NCBI RefSeq assembly: GCF_001649575.2
Contig: NC_051434.1
Coordinates: forward strand, 20,653,051 to 20,717,050
Direction: 5' to 3'
DNA: 64,000 bases
DNA from: Kryptolebias marmoratus
Taxonomy: Eukaryota; Chordata; Actinopteri; Cyprinodontiformes; Rivulidae
Both the position numbers and the translations under genes were made by a program. The notes under the pieces were generated by a model. The model saw nothing but the letters and a program-made list of their open reading frames with translations, had not been told where the DNA came from and did not search any database. Shown here piece by piece: positions 20,617-31,979 of the stretch (position 1 is the stretch's first letter; each line of letters opens with the position of its first letter).

Positions 20617-21654
20617 AATTGGTTTCTTTCTGTTGGCTTCTCAACTCTCCTGTTCTTGTACAGATTTTTGCTTCCCTCACCGCAACCAGATGTGTTTATT
20701 AAACAGACTGAGACAGTACATGCCATTTGGCATTTGCAAATATGACGATGAACAATAATGAGCGAACTAAGGGAATGTGTCGCTACGCTGCCCGGCTGAG
20801 GTGCACTTCCTTTCAGCCACCACAGCCACTAAGAGCCGCTGGTGTCTCTGCGCGGTCTTTTTAAGTTCGTAGGTTTCTAAGTTTGGCTGGAACAGGTGTA
20901 AAGATGGATGTATTTTCTAACAGCCTCCAGCTGCTTCTCAGCGGAGCAGTAGAAGCAAAATGTCTCCATTAAAGCTCACCGACTTTTCTGAATAAACACA
21001 ACCCTTGGAGCAAACCCCTGTAAGAAACAGTTTGTCTTGGGCCTTGTGTTGAGAGGGGGCAGACAAAGCTGCTACAAGAACAAAATGATGCAATTTTCAT
21101 CACGCAACCACGTGGCTGAGAGCGGACTTTGTGACTTCTCGTGGAGTAAGACAACAGCTTTAGTGTCACACAGTATGTCAGTTTTTCTGGCACAGTTGAA
21201 GGCTCACAACAATTTAACATTACCAGTCATGAAAGAAACAGAAACTATTTTACGTGGAAGGGGGAGGGTGAATTGAATTTTGTAGATTTCTGCAGATTAA
21301 AGAGAGAGAGACGCACGTCAATCACATGTTCCACACTCAGAGAGGACATTGATAAAATCATGTACTCAGCTAAAATCATAGATCATGCATGAAGAATATG
21401 TACATTTTTTTAAGCTGTTCAAACTGTATGTGGTCCATGTGTCTGCTGGCTGAGTGTGTTTGATGTTGTCAGAGCTCAGAGACGTGTCCACACCTCCTGA
21501 CAGAACCAAGTGAGAGGAAACACTGAAATAAAACTCTGGACTCATCTGAAAACTACATCTACAGTGAGTCACTGTGTGACTGCTGTGAGGGACTAGAGTT
21601 TCTGATTATTTCCACAATCCTTGTTCCTGTTGCTGTCCAATCCCTGAACTACCT
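20617..21654. other. Unassigned sequence with right inverted arm
   Basis: No gene recognised. The right arm of the inverted pair lies at 21102-21155. A GAGAGAGAGA tract sits at 21300-21310. Confidence 0.5.
21102..21155 (-). repeat. Right arm of imperfect inverted pair
   Basis: Reverse-complement partner of 18481-18533; shares CGCAACCACGTGGC, ACTTTGTGA and TGGAGTA. Confidence 0.55.
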
Positions 21655-21790
21655 ACTCTCAGCTACTACCACACCAAATTTTAGGTCAGTGCTTGTAAAG
21701 TTAGCCGGATTATAGCAATTTTATTGTTTTTTACTAAGGTCAGTTGGCTGTGGCAGTCATCAGCTGTAGATGCACATTTTTTTCTAAAAA
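21655..21790 (-). repeat. Rpt-A copy 3, partial, minus strand
   Basis: Reads (on +) CTCAGCTACTACCACACCAAATTTTAGGTCA … GGTCAGTTGGCTGTGGCAGTCATC…GTAGATGCACAT, the reverse complement of the second half plus motif region of the unit. Diverged. Confidence 0.65.
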
Positions 21791-22204
21791 AAAAACAAGT
21801 TTTATCCTGTTTGTTCGTTTTGTAGCAAAGATCAGCCAAATTCAACATCCATTTAAAAGCTAGCATGTCGGATCAGAAAGATTCAAAACTAATAATTTCT
21901 TTAAAATGTTCCAGGTTGCAGCCACAGATTAAATCAGCCTGCAGAGCTCCTATTCCAATCTAATTAAATATTGGGCTTTATTAGATTTGCACCACTAAAG
22001 GACTACATAAGATCTGATATTATCCTGTAATATTACCCAGTGTTGCCCTTCGGTCCTGTTTCAAATTGGACTTTAACCTGCTTTATTAGTTTAGGGGAAA
22101 CTGTGCTCTGATGGCGCACAAACAGCTGGATTGCTCCTTCTTGTTTGCTTGGTTTCTTGACCTCCTTTATGTAAAATTTTAAATTGAAGGCCCAGATCAT
22201 GTGT

Positions 22205-22435
22205 TGGGGATGACTCTCAGCTACTAACAACCCCAAATAAAGCTCAGTATCTGTAAAACCATCTGAGCTGTAGCTATTTTTGAGTTTGATAAAGTAGCAT
22301 TGCTGTGGCAGTCATCTTGAACTGTGTTGACTCTAGACATTAATCAGTTGTAGAAGGGCACCCAGTGATTACTTTGCGAGAGTTTCAATAAAATCTGGCC
22401 ATTTCTTCATGAGTTATTTTGTTAACAATTCAGAT
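22205..22435 (-). repeat. Rpt-A copy 4, minus strand
   Basis: ACTCTCAGCTACTAACAACC, AGCTCAGTATCTGTAAAA, GGCAGTCATCTTGAAC, AGTTGTAG and CATGAGTTATTTTGTTAAC are reverse complements of the Rpt-A blocks in the expected order. Confidence 0.75.
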
Positions 22436-22906
22436 GAATGAAAACCAACACACGTCCACACAGACACGGAAAAAACCCCCATTATTTCTGTTTCACCGTC
22501 GGCATCGGGCGATAATATTAATAAAACACCAAGGTTACTCAAGTAAGGTATGATGAGAAACAAAAGGGGGCCTGCTGCAGAGCTTTTGTATTCAATAAGA
22601 ATCAGGCCATGTTAAAAGGATAGTTCAGATATTTTAAAATGGTACTCTCTAAATAGGATATGAACAAATATCTTACCTGTTGAAGGCAGCTCTCAGTTTG
22701 AGGAAAGAGTTTTTTCTGACAAGACTGATGAGCTAACAGCTACTCTGAATACAGCTAAGACTGAAATGAATCGTCGTCTTCTGTCTGTTGTGTTTTACAA
22801 GTGCAAATAGCATCCGTAGCAGCTAGCTGTAGCCTTTCTAGTGCAGATAGGTGCACTTTCTGCCACAGTATCACAAAATTGATGGCAATGTCAAGGCTTG
22901 TACATT

Positions 22907-23482
22907 ATAGTGGAACCTCTAATTACAAACACATCTAAACACAAATTTCTCATAATACAAATTGTGTTCGGTCCTCCAAACTGCTAAATTTTCTCAGCTT
23001 AAATTGCAGACTGGCTGCGTTCAACAACATGAAGCCAGGGAATTTGCTGTGGTTAGCAAAGATTTCAACTGCAAGTCATGGATATACTGCTTAATGAGCA
23101 GTCTAATGAGACACGGACCGCGACGATGACGAAGGCAAAGCTAATGCTAGAGCTCCAAAACAACTCTTTTCCCCCCTGTCTCACGACCTTCGCTCTGCTT
23201 CAGCTGAAGGTCTTTTGGAAGAGGTGAGTAAAACAATCTCTGCTCATTCTCTTATTGTTTTGTTAATATTTATATTTTGCCTTCTAGCAATGTTTTTAGG
23301 TGGGGCTAGAGGCCTTGTTGATTGCTGCGATAAGCATTAAAAGAGATTTGGACCTTTTTAGGGGGGTGAACAATTTTTTTTTCATCAATTTGGTGAAAAA
23401 AAAAAAGGTAAAAATACAAATTTTTAACATACAAACGACCTGTGTGAACAGACTGAATACATAATTAGGGATTTTACTGTAG
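22907..23482. mobile_element. pogo/Tigger-like MITE (tentative)
   Basis: The left end TAGTGGAACCTCTAATTACAA and the right end (reverse complement TACAGTAAAATCCCTAATTA) are similar inverted termini. They resemble the CAGTGGAACCTC…ACGAAC start of pogo/Tigger elements, with TA at the edges. Inside, ACAAACGACCTGTGTGAACA near the right end mirrors the left subterminal part. No transposase seen. The segment at 22616-22700 (AAAGGATAGTTCAGA…) may be a different small MITE. Confidence 0.4.
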
Positions 23483-24187
23483 TGTTTGCACAAATCCCTA
23501 TGGCTACTTTAAGATTCAAGCTGTTATAAAGTGGGAGTGATCCACCGCAGTCTTGGCTGGTGCAGCTTTTAGCTTGTCAATCCGGAGAGAATTAAACTCC
23601 ATTGGTGCTTTTCATGTGTACTTGGACCTCAGATTTTCTAAGTTTCGAGTGGAAAAATTCAATTACAACACCCCCCAAAGTCATAATTTTGACACGGCAA
23701 GTTAGAGATTTCTCACCGGTGTCAACCTCAAATTACAAAATGGCTGCCTTGTGCATGAAAAATTGTGTTTCCCTTTAGCAATCAACGTTTAATGTTGTAT
23801 GTAGTAGTTATGGCAGTCTAATTAAGTATTGCTTGACTTTAGCATGTCAGTTATGTTTTTTTTTTTCTTTATTGTTCTCCATAAATGTCAGTGTAATGGT
23901 GGGACTTACCTTTTTTTTTCTTTAAATTGTTTTTAATGGCAGCTTTCATTTTGGTAAAAAGCAGCTTTTACTTTGAACCGGGGAGGGGGTTCTGGTTTTG
24001 CAGGGGTGGATATTCTGACTTGATGAGTGGATTGGACAGTTTCTTATGGCTGTAGACCTTTATACATTCATGAGAACAAACACAAATGTCTGTGCCTTCT
24101 ACAATAACACAAAATAGGCACAAAGCTTACAGCAGCATATATAGATACACATGCAGATTTCTCAGGACTGAGGCGAATTAAAACAAT
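23483..24187. other. Unassigned AT-rich sequence
   Basis: Nothing recognised; poly-T tracts at 23855-23865 and 23910-23920. Confidence 0.5.
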
Positions 24188-24189
24188 GT

Positions 24190-24700
24190 GTCAGGAACAG
24201 GAGTGACGAAGGCGAACCCAGAGCACAGACTCATAATTAGCAAAATAATTTATTAAATAAAGAAACACAAAACAAAAGCTGACGTGGCAGCAAAACAAAA
24301 TAAAGAACAAACTAAAACTACCATGAACAGAAACAGGGACAAGCAGGACGGAAAACAAACAACCAGAACCGAAGCTACAAACAATAGACCAACCTTAGAC
24401 AATGGACCAGCGAGGTATGGAGAGAAATGACTGGGTTTTAAAGTGCAGAGGATAATTGTGGTAAGTGGATTCAGGTGTGTGGGAGCAATCATGGGCAGGT
24501 GGAGATGGGCGTGGCCAGGAAACAGCAAAAGGGTGACTGGGGAGGAGTGAATACAAAAGCACAAACATGAGGAAGACTGAACCCAAATGAACCAAGAAGA
24601 AAACAAAAACCAGAAAACTTAAAATAAGAAACAAAACCCAAAATACAACCCAGAGAAAAATCAAAACAAAAAACAAAACCCAGCAAAAGCCAAATCACCA
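24190..24700 (-). mobile_element. Solo LTR of the non-autonomous LTR family
   Basis: On the minus strand it carries the family landmarks in order: GCCCATCTCCACCTGCCCAT, GCACTTTAAAACCCAG, CTCGCTGGTCCATTG, TTTTGCTGCCACGTCAGC, TTTAATAAATT, GAGTCTGTGCTCTGGGTTCG, and a CCTGACA end at 24190. No internal region on either side, so it is solo. No clear target duplication. Confidence 0.65.
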
Positions 24701-25029
24701 CACATTGACAGTGTATTAGGGGAACAGAAGAAAAGAAATAATGAGGAGGAAGTTTTTTCCTGCACATTTGAGAATAAAGGGTAAATATTAAAGTCCCAAT
24801 ATTAAAAGAAAAAAAAAACTGTTTCAGGACTCAATCCAGAAGAAGTAATAAAGCACGCCTCGGACTGGTTCAAGTAAAATACTTCATGTTTATTTTTGTA
24901 GTGTGTGTTTAATGCAGAAAAAGTGCTTCCATGATATTAATATGATAATATACTAATAACAAATCAAAGAACAGAGTCAGGTTTGGGACCAGTGAGGTTC
25001 ACGCCCTCTGGATTGAGGTCAAAGATAAC
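24701..25029. other. Unassigned sequence
   Basis: No gene or repeat family recognised. Confidence 0.5.
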
Positions 25030-25400
25030 ATTTTTTTTTCTTATTCTCAACATTGTAACATTTTTTGTTCATTTGTTAAAACTTTTTTCTTACTTTTTTT
25101 CTGTCACTAAAATTACAATATTTTTCTGTTTGTAAAATGTAAACGTTTTTGTCAAAAAAATTGTGACTTCCTGTAAATAAAACTACAAGTTTGTTTTGTC
25201 CATAAAATTTCAACTGTTTTGGTCAAAAATATTTACATCTTTTCATGTCAAATAAATTGCAACATTGTTCTGTCAATGAAATTTTGCCTTTTTGGGTCAA
25301 TACAAATTGTATTTTGTCCAGTCAATCATAATACAACTTTATTTTGGTCAATATTGCAACTTCTTTCTTTTAATAAAATTACCCATTTTCTCTATTAGTA
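25030..25400. repeat. Degenerate minisatellite, ~35-bp TGTCAATAAAATTGCAACTT-type unit
   Basis: About ten imperfect units (TTTTTGTCAAAAAAATTGTGAC, GTCCATAAAATTTCAAC, GTCAATGAAATTTTGCC, GTCAATATTGCAAC). It ends about 200 bp upstream of the GC boxes of the khdrbs promoter. Confidence 0.7.
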
Positions 25401-25589
25401 ACATTTACACTTTAATCTTGAAACTTAAAAACAAAACTTCCCTCTCAGCTTTGTTCTTCTGAGTTGTCCTGAAGCTATCTACAATAAGTGTAAGATAATA
25501 AGTGTTCAGAATCCCACTTGAAAGGAGCTGAAATATCTCTTTACTGTGCAGGTTTGGTTCCTGTTCGCTGTTTGGTTTAATTAGATGCA

Positions 25590-25923
25590 ATATCGGTTCC
25601 CGGTGTGACCCCGCCTCTTTTCGAATATGGCCCCGCCCCTCCTCGTGTGGCCCCGCCTCTCCTCAGCTCTCCTCTCATCTCTCTGATGGTCAGAGAGAAG
25701 TGAACGTCTCTGCGGGCTGGTGAACAGAACCTGCTCCGAACCGTCCCCGCGTGTGTGTGTGACTGTAAACAGAGCGCGTGTTCCGGGAGGACTCAATGTG
25801 CAATGCTGCTGTAGCAGCGGACGGTGTCATTGTTGACGCTTTTATCTGACAGAACCGAGGAACCTGGGATAGTTTTCGATTAGCCGAAGTCCACTTGAGT
25901 CGGAACCGAACCCCGAGGACGAG
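25590..25923 (+). promoter_or_regulatory. Promoter region and 5' UTR of the KHDRBS gene
   Basis: A CpG-rich stretch in an AT-rich region. Three GC boxes of the CCCCGCC type lie at about 25609, 25631 and 25651, within a short tandem GTGTGnCCCCGCC arrangement (Sp1-type sites). There is no clear TATA box, fitting a housekeeping or brain-type CpG promoter. The transcription start cannot be fixed; the 5' UTR probably begins between about 25680 and 25800. An in-frame TAG at 25870-25872 shows that the coding frame starts downstream. Confidence 0.6.
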
Positions 25924-26014
25924 ATGGGGAGTGAAAAGTACTTACCGGAGCTTTTGGCGGAGAAGGACACGCTGGACCCGTCCTTTGAGCACAGCCTGCG
26001 GCTGCTGGAGCAGG
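25924..26014 (+). CDS. khdrbs3: First coding exon of a KHDRBS (Sam68-like, STAR family) RNA-binding protein
   Basis: Thirty codons plus one base. The ATG has G at -3 and G at +4, with an in-frame stop 51 bp upstream. The peptide starts MGSE and continues [17 protein letters not shown], then EHSLRLLEQ. This is the start of the QUA1 dimerisation region shared by KHDRBS1-3 (usual wording KYLPELMAEKDSLDPSF). The exon ends CAG-G before GTAAGAG, a strong donor. The split codon begins with G, fitting the Glu that opens the conserved EIEKF of the next exon. The immediate start without the long Sam68 N-terminus points to KHDRBS2 or 3, and Gln before the split Glu favours KHDRBS3 (human NQ-E) over KHDRBS2 (AE-E). 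Known proteins of this family bind U(U/A)AA-rich RNA through a KH domain and regulate alternative splicing in the nucleus. The KH exons are not seen in this window. Family is near certain; the paralogue is inference. Confidence 0.82.
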
Positions 26015-27597
26015 GTAAGAGTCCGTGTCACAGACCGAACCTGAGCCTCTCGTGACTCGGTTCGGGGCTCCGTAACACCACTGCCTGAACACGGGAGCTG
26101 CGTGGGTCTCCGAGGCGGTCTGGTTCCACTCACTCCCCGCAGCTGCTGCAGCAATCCCGAACAGGTTCTGAAGCTGTTTGTAGAACAATAAGTTGGACCG
26201 CAGGCTGAACCGAATTGGGTTAAATCAAACTTTTTCATTCAAATCAAACATTTGTTAGAAAATAAAGTGGTGCTGATGTTTCCTCTCGGTTCGGCCGGTT
26301 CTTGTCAGGGTTTCATATGAAACAAACAAACAAACAAAAACCAAGTGTAGAGTGTATTTAACACATGCAGTATGTAAAATGGATCCTGGAGAGACCTTGA
26401 GGTTCTGGTGAAACCCAGCAGTCTTCAGACCCTCTCAGAGGGTCATCCCTGCAGGTGTCAGAGTAATGATCCTCCCAGAGTCTGTTCCTAAAAGCTCCAC
26501 TTGTTCCCACTTTAGGACACACACACACACATATGTACACATGAGTGGTCTGGGTTTTGGTTCTGATGGAGCAGCAGCTCTTGTGTGAAGCCGACACACT
26601 TCCTGAAACATCCAGCTGAGCTGTTGGACAATGGAAGTGGACCCTTCAACTACCACTCGGATCCGTCAAGAACCACTCGCGGGCTCTGCTGGGAGTCCGG
26701 CAGGTTGTTGTGGCCGTGAGAGGAACAGAACCGGAGTTCCAGTCTGGAAGCAAGTCTGTTGCTTTGTAATTAATTCAGCTGGATCCCCAGGCACGGCTCC
26801 TGGTGCTGTTATTGTTCCGACAGCTGGGGCTGAGAACCCCTTGGGCTCCATAAAAGAGTTCTAATGGGTCCCAGCAAAGTGTGGCATCATTTAAGTTTAA
26901 TATTGTTTAGTTTCTGGACTCGCAAACAGAATGTTCTAGATATTCGCCCTTCAGTTTGCTGGTTCTGAACATCATTAACCAGAACCTGCCGTTAAAAGGA
27001 AAAATAACCTGCTGTCCAAAAACTTTGATCAGAATATTAAAAAGTCAGACAGATAAACCAAACAAAACACAATTGAACTTTTATATGAATTTCTGCAGAG
27101 TCATGAACTTTCTATAACTTTTGTATAACATATCTTCTTTTTCTAGTTTAGAATGGTTGATGTGTAAAAAGAACCCAAGATAAATATTTTGATTTGTTGA
27201 ATTGGTCCATTTGTGTTTAGTTTTGCACTTCAGAATGATTAGTTTGAGTTTATTTGCATTAGAAACATAAATAGTCGAATTCAGACAAAATTAATATAAA
27301 CTCATTTAATAACAGATTCTGAACACATAATAATAAGAATGTGGAACCTTTCATCATGAATATGGAGTGGATTCAAAACAGGTAAAGGCAGAAATGAAAA
27401 TAATAAAAAAAAGGTTTCTTGTTTTCTTCTGTACCTGTAGGTTTTTGTTCTTTAACGTGACGGCAGGATTTCAGACTGTTTTTATCTCCATCTGTTGGTT
27501 CTTAAATTTTCTAAGCACTGGTTTCATCAGACTCCTCGTTAGGTTTATGATTTCTCTCTCTGCAGACACAGATAAATGTTTTACTAAAAACACCCGT
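26015..27597 (+). other. Start of KHDRBS intron 1
   Basis: Begins with the GTAAGAG donor. The first ~100 bp stay CpG-rich, then AT-rich sequence with no recognisable element. An (AC)n-like run lies at 26517-26531. Confidence 0.6.
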
Positions 27598-27965
27598 CAG
27601 AACCTCGTCTCCACCTTGGACTCTCATTGGTCAGTTAATTGGAACTTTGTCTCCTCGTTTGACTCTTATCGGTCAGTCCTTTAGAACCTTTTCTCCACCT
27701 TGGACTCTTATTGATCAGTCTTTTAGAACCTTTTATTTACCTTGGACTCTTATCGGTCAGTTCTTGAGAACCCTTTGTTCACCTTTGACTCCTAATGGTC
27801 AGTTCTTTAGAACCCTTTCTAAATCTTTGACTCTTATTTGTCAGGTATTTAGAACCTTGTCCGTTCTGTGGACTCTTATTGGTCAACTAATTAGAACTTT
27901 GTCTCCTTTTTGTGCTCTTATTGGTCAGTTTGTCAGAATCTTGTCTCCTCTGTGGACTGTGGATG
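27598..27965. repeat. 42-bp minisatellite, about 9 units
   Basis: Unit core is TTGGACTCTTATTGGTCAGT followed by a CTTTAGAACCTT-like half. Because 42 is a multiple of three, one + frame stays open and would read repeated TLIGQSFRTFSPPW. Units differ by substitutions, so the array is not recent. Confidence 0.85.
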
Positions 27966-29117
27966 TCAGTTTTACTGCTGATGTCCCATTTGTTGCTCGC
28001 CGACAGCCCTCAGTCTGAAGCAGAGGTGCGTATCTGCCTACAGAGTGGATAACTGACAAATGATTGCAAAAGATTTCAGAACCCACAATTTACCATCAAG
28101 TGTGAACAGAAATGTTACAGGTGATCATTAGCAGTTAGTTAATTCACCCCAAACAGATTTGGAACACATATGTGAACAGCCTCCTGTGCGCTCGGGATGT
28201 GGATCCAGAACAGTTTGTTCGCTTCGTCTGAGTGTTTCAGAACTTCTGGCCCAGTTTGGACTTCACCCTTTAACTCCTTAAAATCAGCTCCACATTTAGT
28301 GGACTTTAATTGGGTCATTCACAGCAGGATCCCAGCTCAATGTTTGCATGGCATTAACATCAGCAGCAGCACAGAAAAACAACAACAGTACTCTATCTGA
28401 ACTGCTCAGAGGTGCGGGTGGAAAACTGACCCTATTTCAGATGCAATGCCCTGTTGTTAATTCACACCTTTCCACCTCATCAACAAAACAGAGGGATATT
28501 TTTAGCCATGTTTGAGTTTTAGTCCTGCGAGACCCACTGCTGGGTTTTAATGCCCAGTAGTGAACGGAGACGGTTTTAGGTGACGGGTCAAAGACATATC
28601 AGTTTCATACCTATCATGTTCTGCAGAGACACAGTGAGCTGCAGCAGTCAGTCCACAAGTGATCAAGACCTTTGACCCCCCAGGTGCAGTGAACTCCTCA
28701 CCGGTGAACTGTAGGGGTACTGACGGGAGGGGCGGAGAGGGTTCCGAAGTACACTTTGCATTCAGACAGTTATCAGAACTCTGCTGGGTGGAGATGTGGC
28801 TGTGAGTGCCGTCTCCTCTGCAGCAGCTCCCTCCGGAGTTCAGAGGTGAAATGGAGGACGAAACGAGCACAGGCGGGGGCTAACTCGGCTAACACTCCTC
28901 AGCTTCACGGAGAACTTTGGTGTCCTCAGGATTTATGTGACTCATTTCAGCTCCCTGATCGCAGCCCCGCCACGTCGTGTATTTTATCACGACATCTGCA
29001 ACAACAAATCCTCAGAGGTCAGAAAAACAGAGCAACTGTGTCTTTATCTAAGTGATTTAAACCTAAACATAATATGATTATTTCATTCCTCAACTTAGCA
29101 ACTAATGAAACCTGATG
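27966..29117. other. Unassigned intronic sequence
   Basis: No gene, RNA or mobile element recognised. Confidence 0.5.
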
Positions 29118-30600
29118 AAATTCAAGGTCCAGCGTTTCTTGAAGCAATACATATCGCTCATTACCTTTCATGTCAGAGTTTTAAACTAAGATCATCTTAT
29201 GTTAGAAATGACAGAGTTGTAGATGTTTTAGACAAACCTTAAAAATACTGTTACAGGGTTTCCCCCAGAAAAGAGGCTAAGCCCGTTGGTAGGTGGCAAT
29301 TAGCCAGCTGATTGCCAGCCGACCGTGATTTAGAAAAAAAAAAAAGACAGGAAAGTTGAAAATATTATGTGATGTTGTAAGATATTTGTGCCAAATATTT
29401 ACACAACTACAGTTTTACAAAAAGACACTTTTGAAATATTTTTTTAAACAAAAAAATACAATAAAAATAAATAAATAATTATAAATAATTGTTTGCACCT
29501 AATTTGAATCCTAATTTAAGTCACATTTACAAATAAATTAAATTAACATAAATGAAAAAGTGCAAACAAAGCACCAACACACGTCTCACATCAAGGCCAA
29601 TGAATAACAACAGAGAACTCTGAAAAACAGACACATGCTGTACTGTACTGTGCTTTTTGTGGCAAAGGCTGCATGTCAGATCACTACATGTAACAACAAA
29701 ACAAAGCATCTAATGCTGAATTTAATAGAATAATTTTACTGTTAAACAAGTATAAATTAGCACGTGTCATATTAATATTTTCACTAAGTACAAAACATGC
29801 TTACCATATTCGGTCTTGTAAAGCCACCCGCTGAATTTCAGCTCAACTAACCATTTTTGGTTAAACCTGCTCGTTATGTTCATTGCTGTGGCTCCAACGA
29901 CCTGCTAACTCCAGCTGTAGCTGACCATGGCTCGGCCTCAGAGCTCATTAGAGTCACGCAGGGCTCCGTGAACAGCGCGCGGACCTAAGCACGCAGTGGA
30001 GCTGTTTATACTTGCCGCTTACGTCGGTGCAGTATTCTCCCAAAAGACTTGGGGCAGTACGCTACGTAACCAGTGGAAATATGGTAAAAAGAGAGCAGAT
30101 GGTTGAATGGAGCGCGGCGCACTGTCCGCCCCAAGTTACAAAAGGTGCACGACACGACACTGCACGGGACTTTCGTGCAGGGACAGGGACAGCGCGATTG
30201 CATCACTGTTGGCGTGTGTACTCTCACACGGTGAGGTAGATAAAGGTAGCAGTTTTGGGGGTGTGGGTGGGAAAAAAACGTGTATAAAAAATAACGTATT
30301 TATAATAAACAAGCGGAGCTTAGCCTGGCGGCAGGGTCACCAAAGCCTGGCGGCCCACCAGACTTATAGTGTGCTAGGGGAAACCCTGCTGTTATGCATG
30401 AGCTCACGTAACATTGGGAGATTTTGCGCGTGTGGATGACTCTCAACTACGACCACATCAAATTTTAGCTCAATATCTATAAAAATGACTGAGTTATAGC
30501 CATTGTTGTGTTTGCTCAATGATTTCAACTCATTCAATTAGCTCTGGCAGCCATCTTGAATTGGGTTGTCTCCAAAAGTGTACGAGTAGTAGACAGAGTT
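29118..30600 (-). repeat. Rpt-A copy 5, minus strand, split by a hAT-like element
   Basis: The tail part is at 29118-29253 (reverse complement reads GTCATTTCT, TAAGATGATCTTAGTTTAAA, CATGAAAGG, and a degraded palindrome GTATTGCTTCAAGAAACGC) and the body at 30389-30600 (GACTCTCAACTACGACCACA, GGCAGCCATCTTGAATT). Removing 29254-30388 joins the two halves in the order found in intact copies. Confidence 0.75.
29254..30388. mobile_element. hAT-like non-autonomous element nested in Rpt-A
   Basis: Ends CAGGGTTTCCCCC … GGGGAAACCCTG, about 12-bp inverted termini of the hAT type. It is flanked directly on both sides by CTGTTA (6 bp; hAT normally makes 8). The right half is GC/CpG-richer. No transposase wording was found in any frame. 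A GCCTGGCGG repeat near the right end (30330, 30350) is subterminal. Confidence 0.6.
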
Positions 30601-31169
30601 GGGGGCATTAGACTATTAGACTCTGATGCTGCTTTTTAATGTTTTTCATCAAATGTATGACATATATTTCCAACCTAAAGAAATATAACGTAATATTAAA
30701 TAAACACATGTAGCGTGGAGCAAAAAGGGTGGACGGAGTGTAGATGTTCCTCCTGAGGGAAACCGTTTCATCACCTTGACTGTACGGCCCCGACTCAACC
30801 CTCCTTGTGCAAATCATCATTTTACCGGATAATAAAATGCCGTCCGAGACGAGACGCAGACAGGCCCGGATTACACGGGATTAGTTTAAAAATGAGTGAA
30901 AACAGCCTGCCGGATCAGCCTTGCGAAGACAAAGGCAAAGGGGAAAGAGGGGAGGGGGACAAAAAGATGGGACTGCAGGGCTGTGGAAAAATGTCTTTCC
31001 CCGAGGAAAGGGTATCTGTTGGGGGGGGTGTTCATTGAATTGAGAAAGCTCTCTCAATGGAAAGTGAAATGTCTTTAGCAACACAAGTCCAGTTGTTCTG
31101 ATTTTTAACCGTTTTTGGATTTGCTGCTGTGAAGGCAGGGCAATAATGTAATTGCCAGAGATGTGCATC
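30601..31169. other. Unassigned sequence
   Basis: No recognisable gene or element. Confidence 0.5.
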
Positions 31170-31465
31170 TTTGTTTGTCTGTACTGTCAGCAAAATATCT
31201 CTTGAATCATTTTAATGAAACTTTCAGAAAGTCATCATTGTATGTACGTTTACAACTAATGAGCCTTTGGAGTCAGTCCAATTCAAGATGGCCGACACAG
31301 CCAATCGACCCAAACACAAAAATGATGATAGCTCCGTCAGTTTTACAGATATTGAGCCAGAATTTGGTGTGGTAGTAGCTGAGACTTATTTTTGTTTTGA
31401 ACTTTAGCATGCAAGGCAGTGGGTAATATGAATGTTTTTAGAAAATGCTAATTTCATTAAAATTT
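31170..31465 (+). repeat. Rpt-A copy 6 with degraded tail
   Basis: GTCAGCAAAATATCTCTTGAA, AACTTTCAGAAAGTCATCA, AAGATGGCCGACACAGCCAA and GGTGTGGTAGTAGCTGAGA in order, then GGCAGTGGGTAATATG and a decayed palindrome at about 31430-31450. Confidence 0.8.
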
Positions 31466-31979
31466 AATATTTTGCTGTTCTTTTTCTGAACTAAACTTCT
31501 TTTCTGTCATGAAGATTTGAGCTTGTAGCTCTGTCGGGCCCTTCTGCCCCACTCCAGCTCAGTGCCTCCTCCTCCTTTCTCCAGCCGTTTTGTGGGGTTG
31601 GCAACTCTACAGAGAGGCTTGCGCTGGATTTGCTTCTCCACCTCCCCGACTGATCCGATCCGTTTTGAGTAATCCGACTGAGTTTAGTTGCGTCTCTGGC
31701 TCCACCTGGCTGGTGCCGAAGAGCCGTGGCACACCTCCTCCCCGAGAAGCGTCCGGGCTCCTCCAGACTCGTTGCTGGCAGAGATCCTGCCTGATCCGGT
31801 TGCTTCCTAACAGATGGTGGAAGTCAGCCGCTTGCTCTGTAAATATTGTGTTAGCAGCAACAATATGCTTTGATGCTCCCCTCAAACATCAGCTCCACAT
31901 GACACAAACAGGAAAATCAGAGCTCTTTTCTTCTTCTTGGTAGTGGGATTGGCAGTTTAGCTCTAATCTTTGGAGCATT
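31466..31979. other. Unassigned sequence
   Basis: No gene recognised; frames on both strands (31590-31943) have no domain wording. Confidence 0.5.

Noticed and set aside
27647..28018. 123-codon + strand frame
   Set aside because: It is the 42-bp minisatellite read through; period divisible by three explains the lack of stops.
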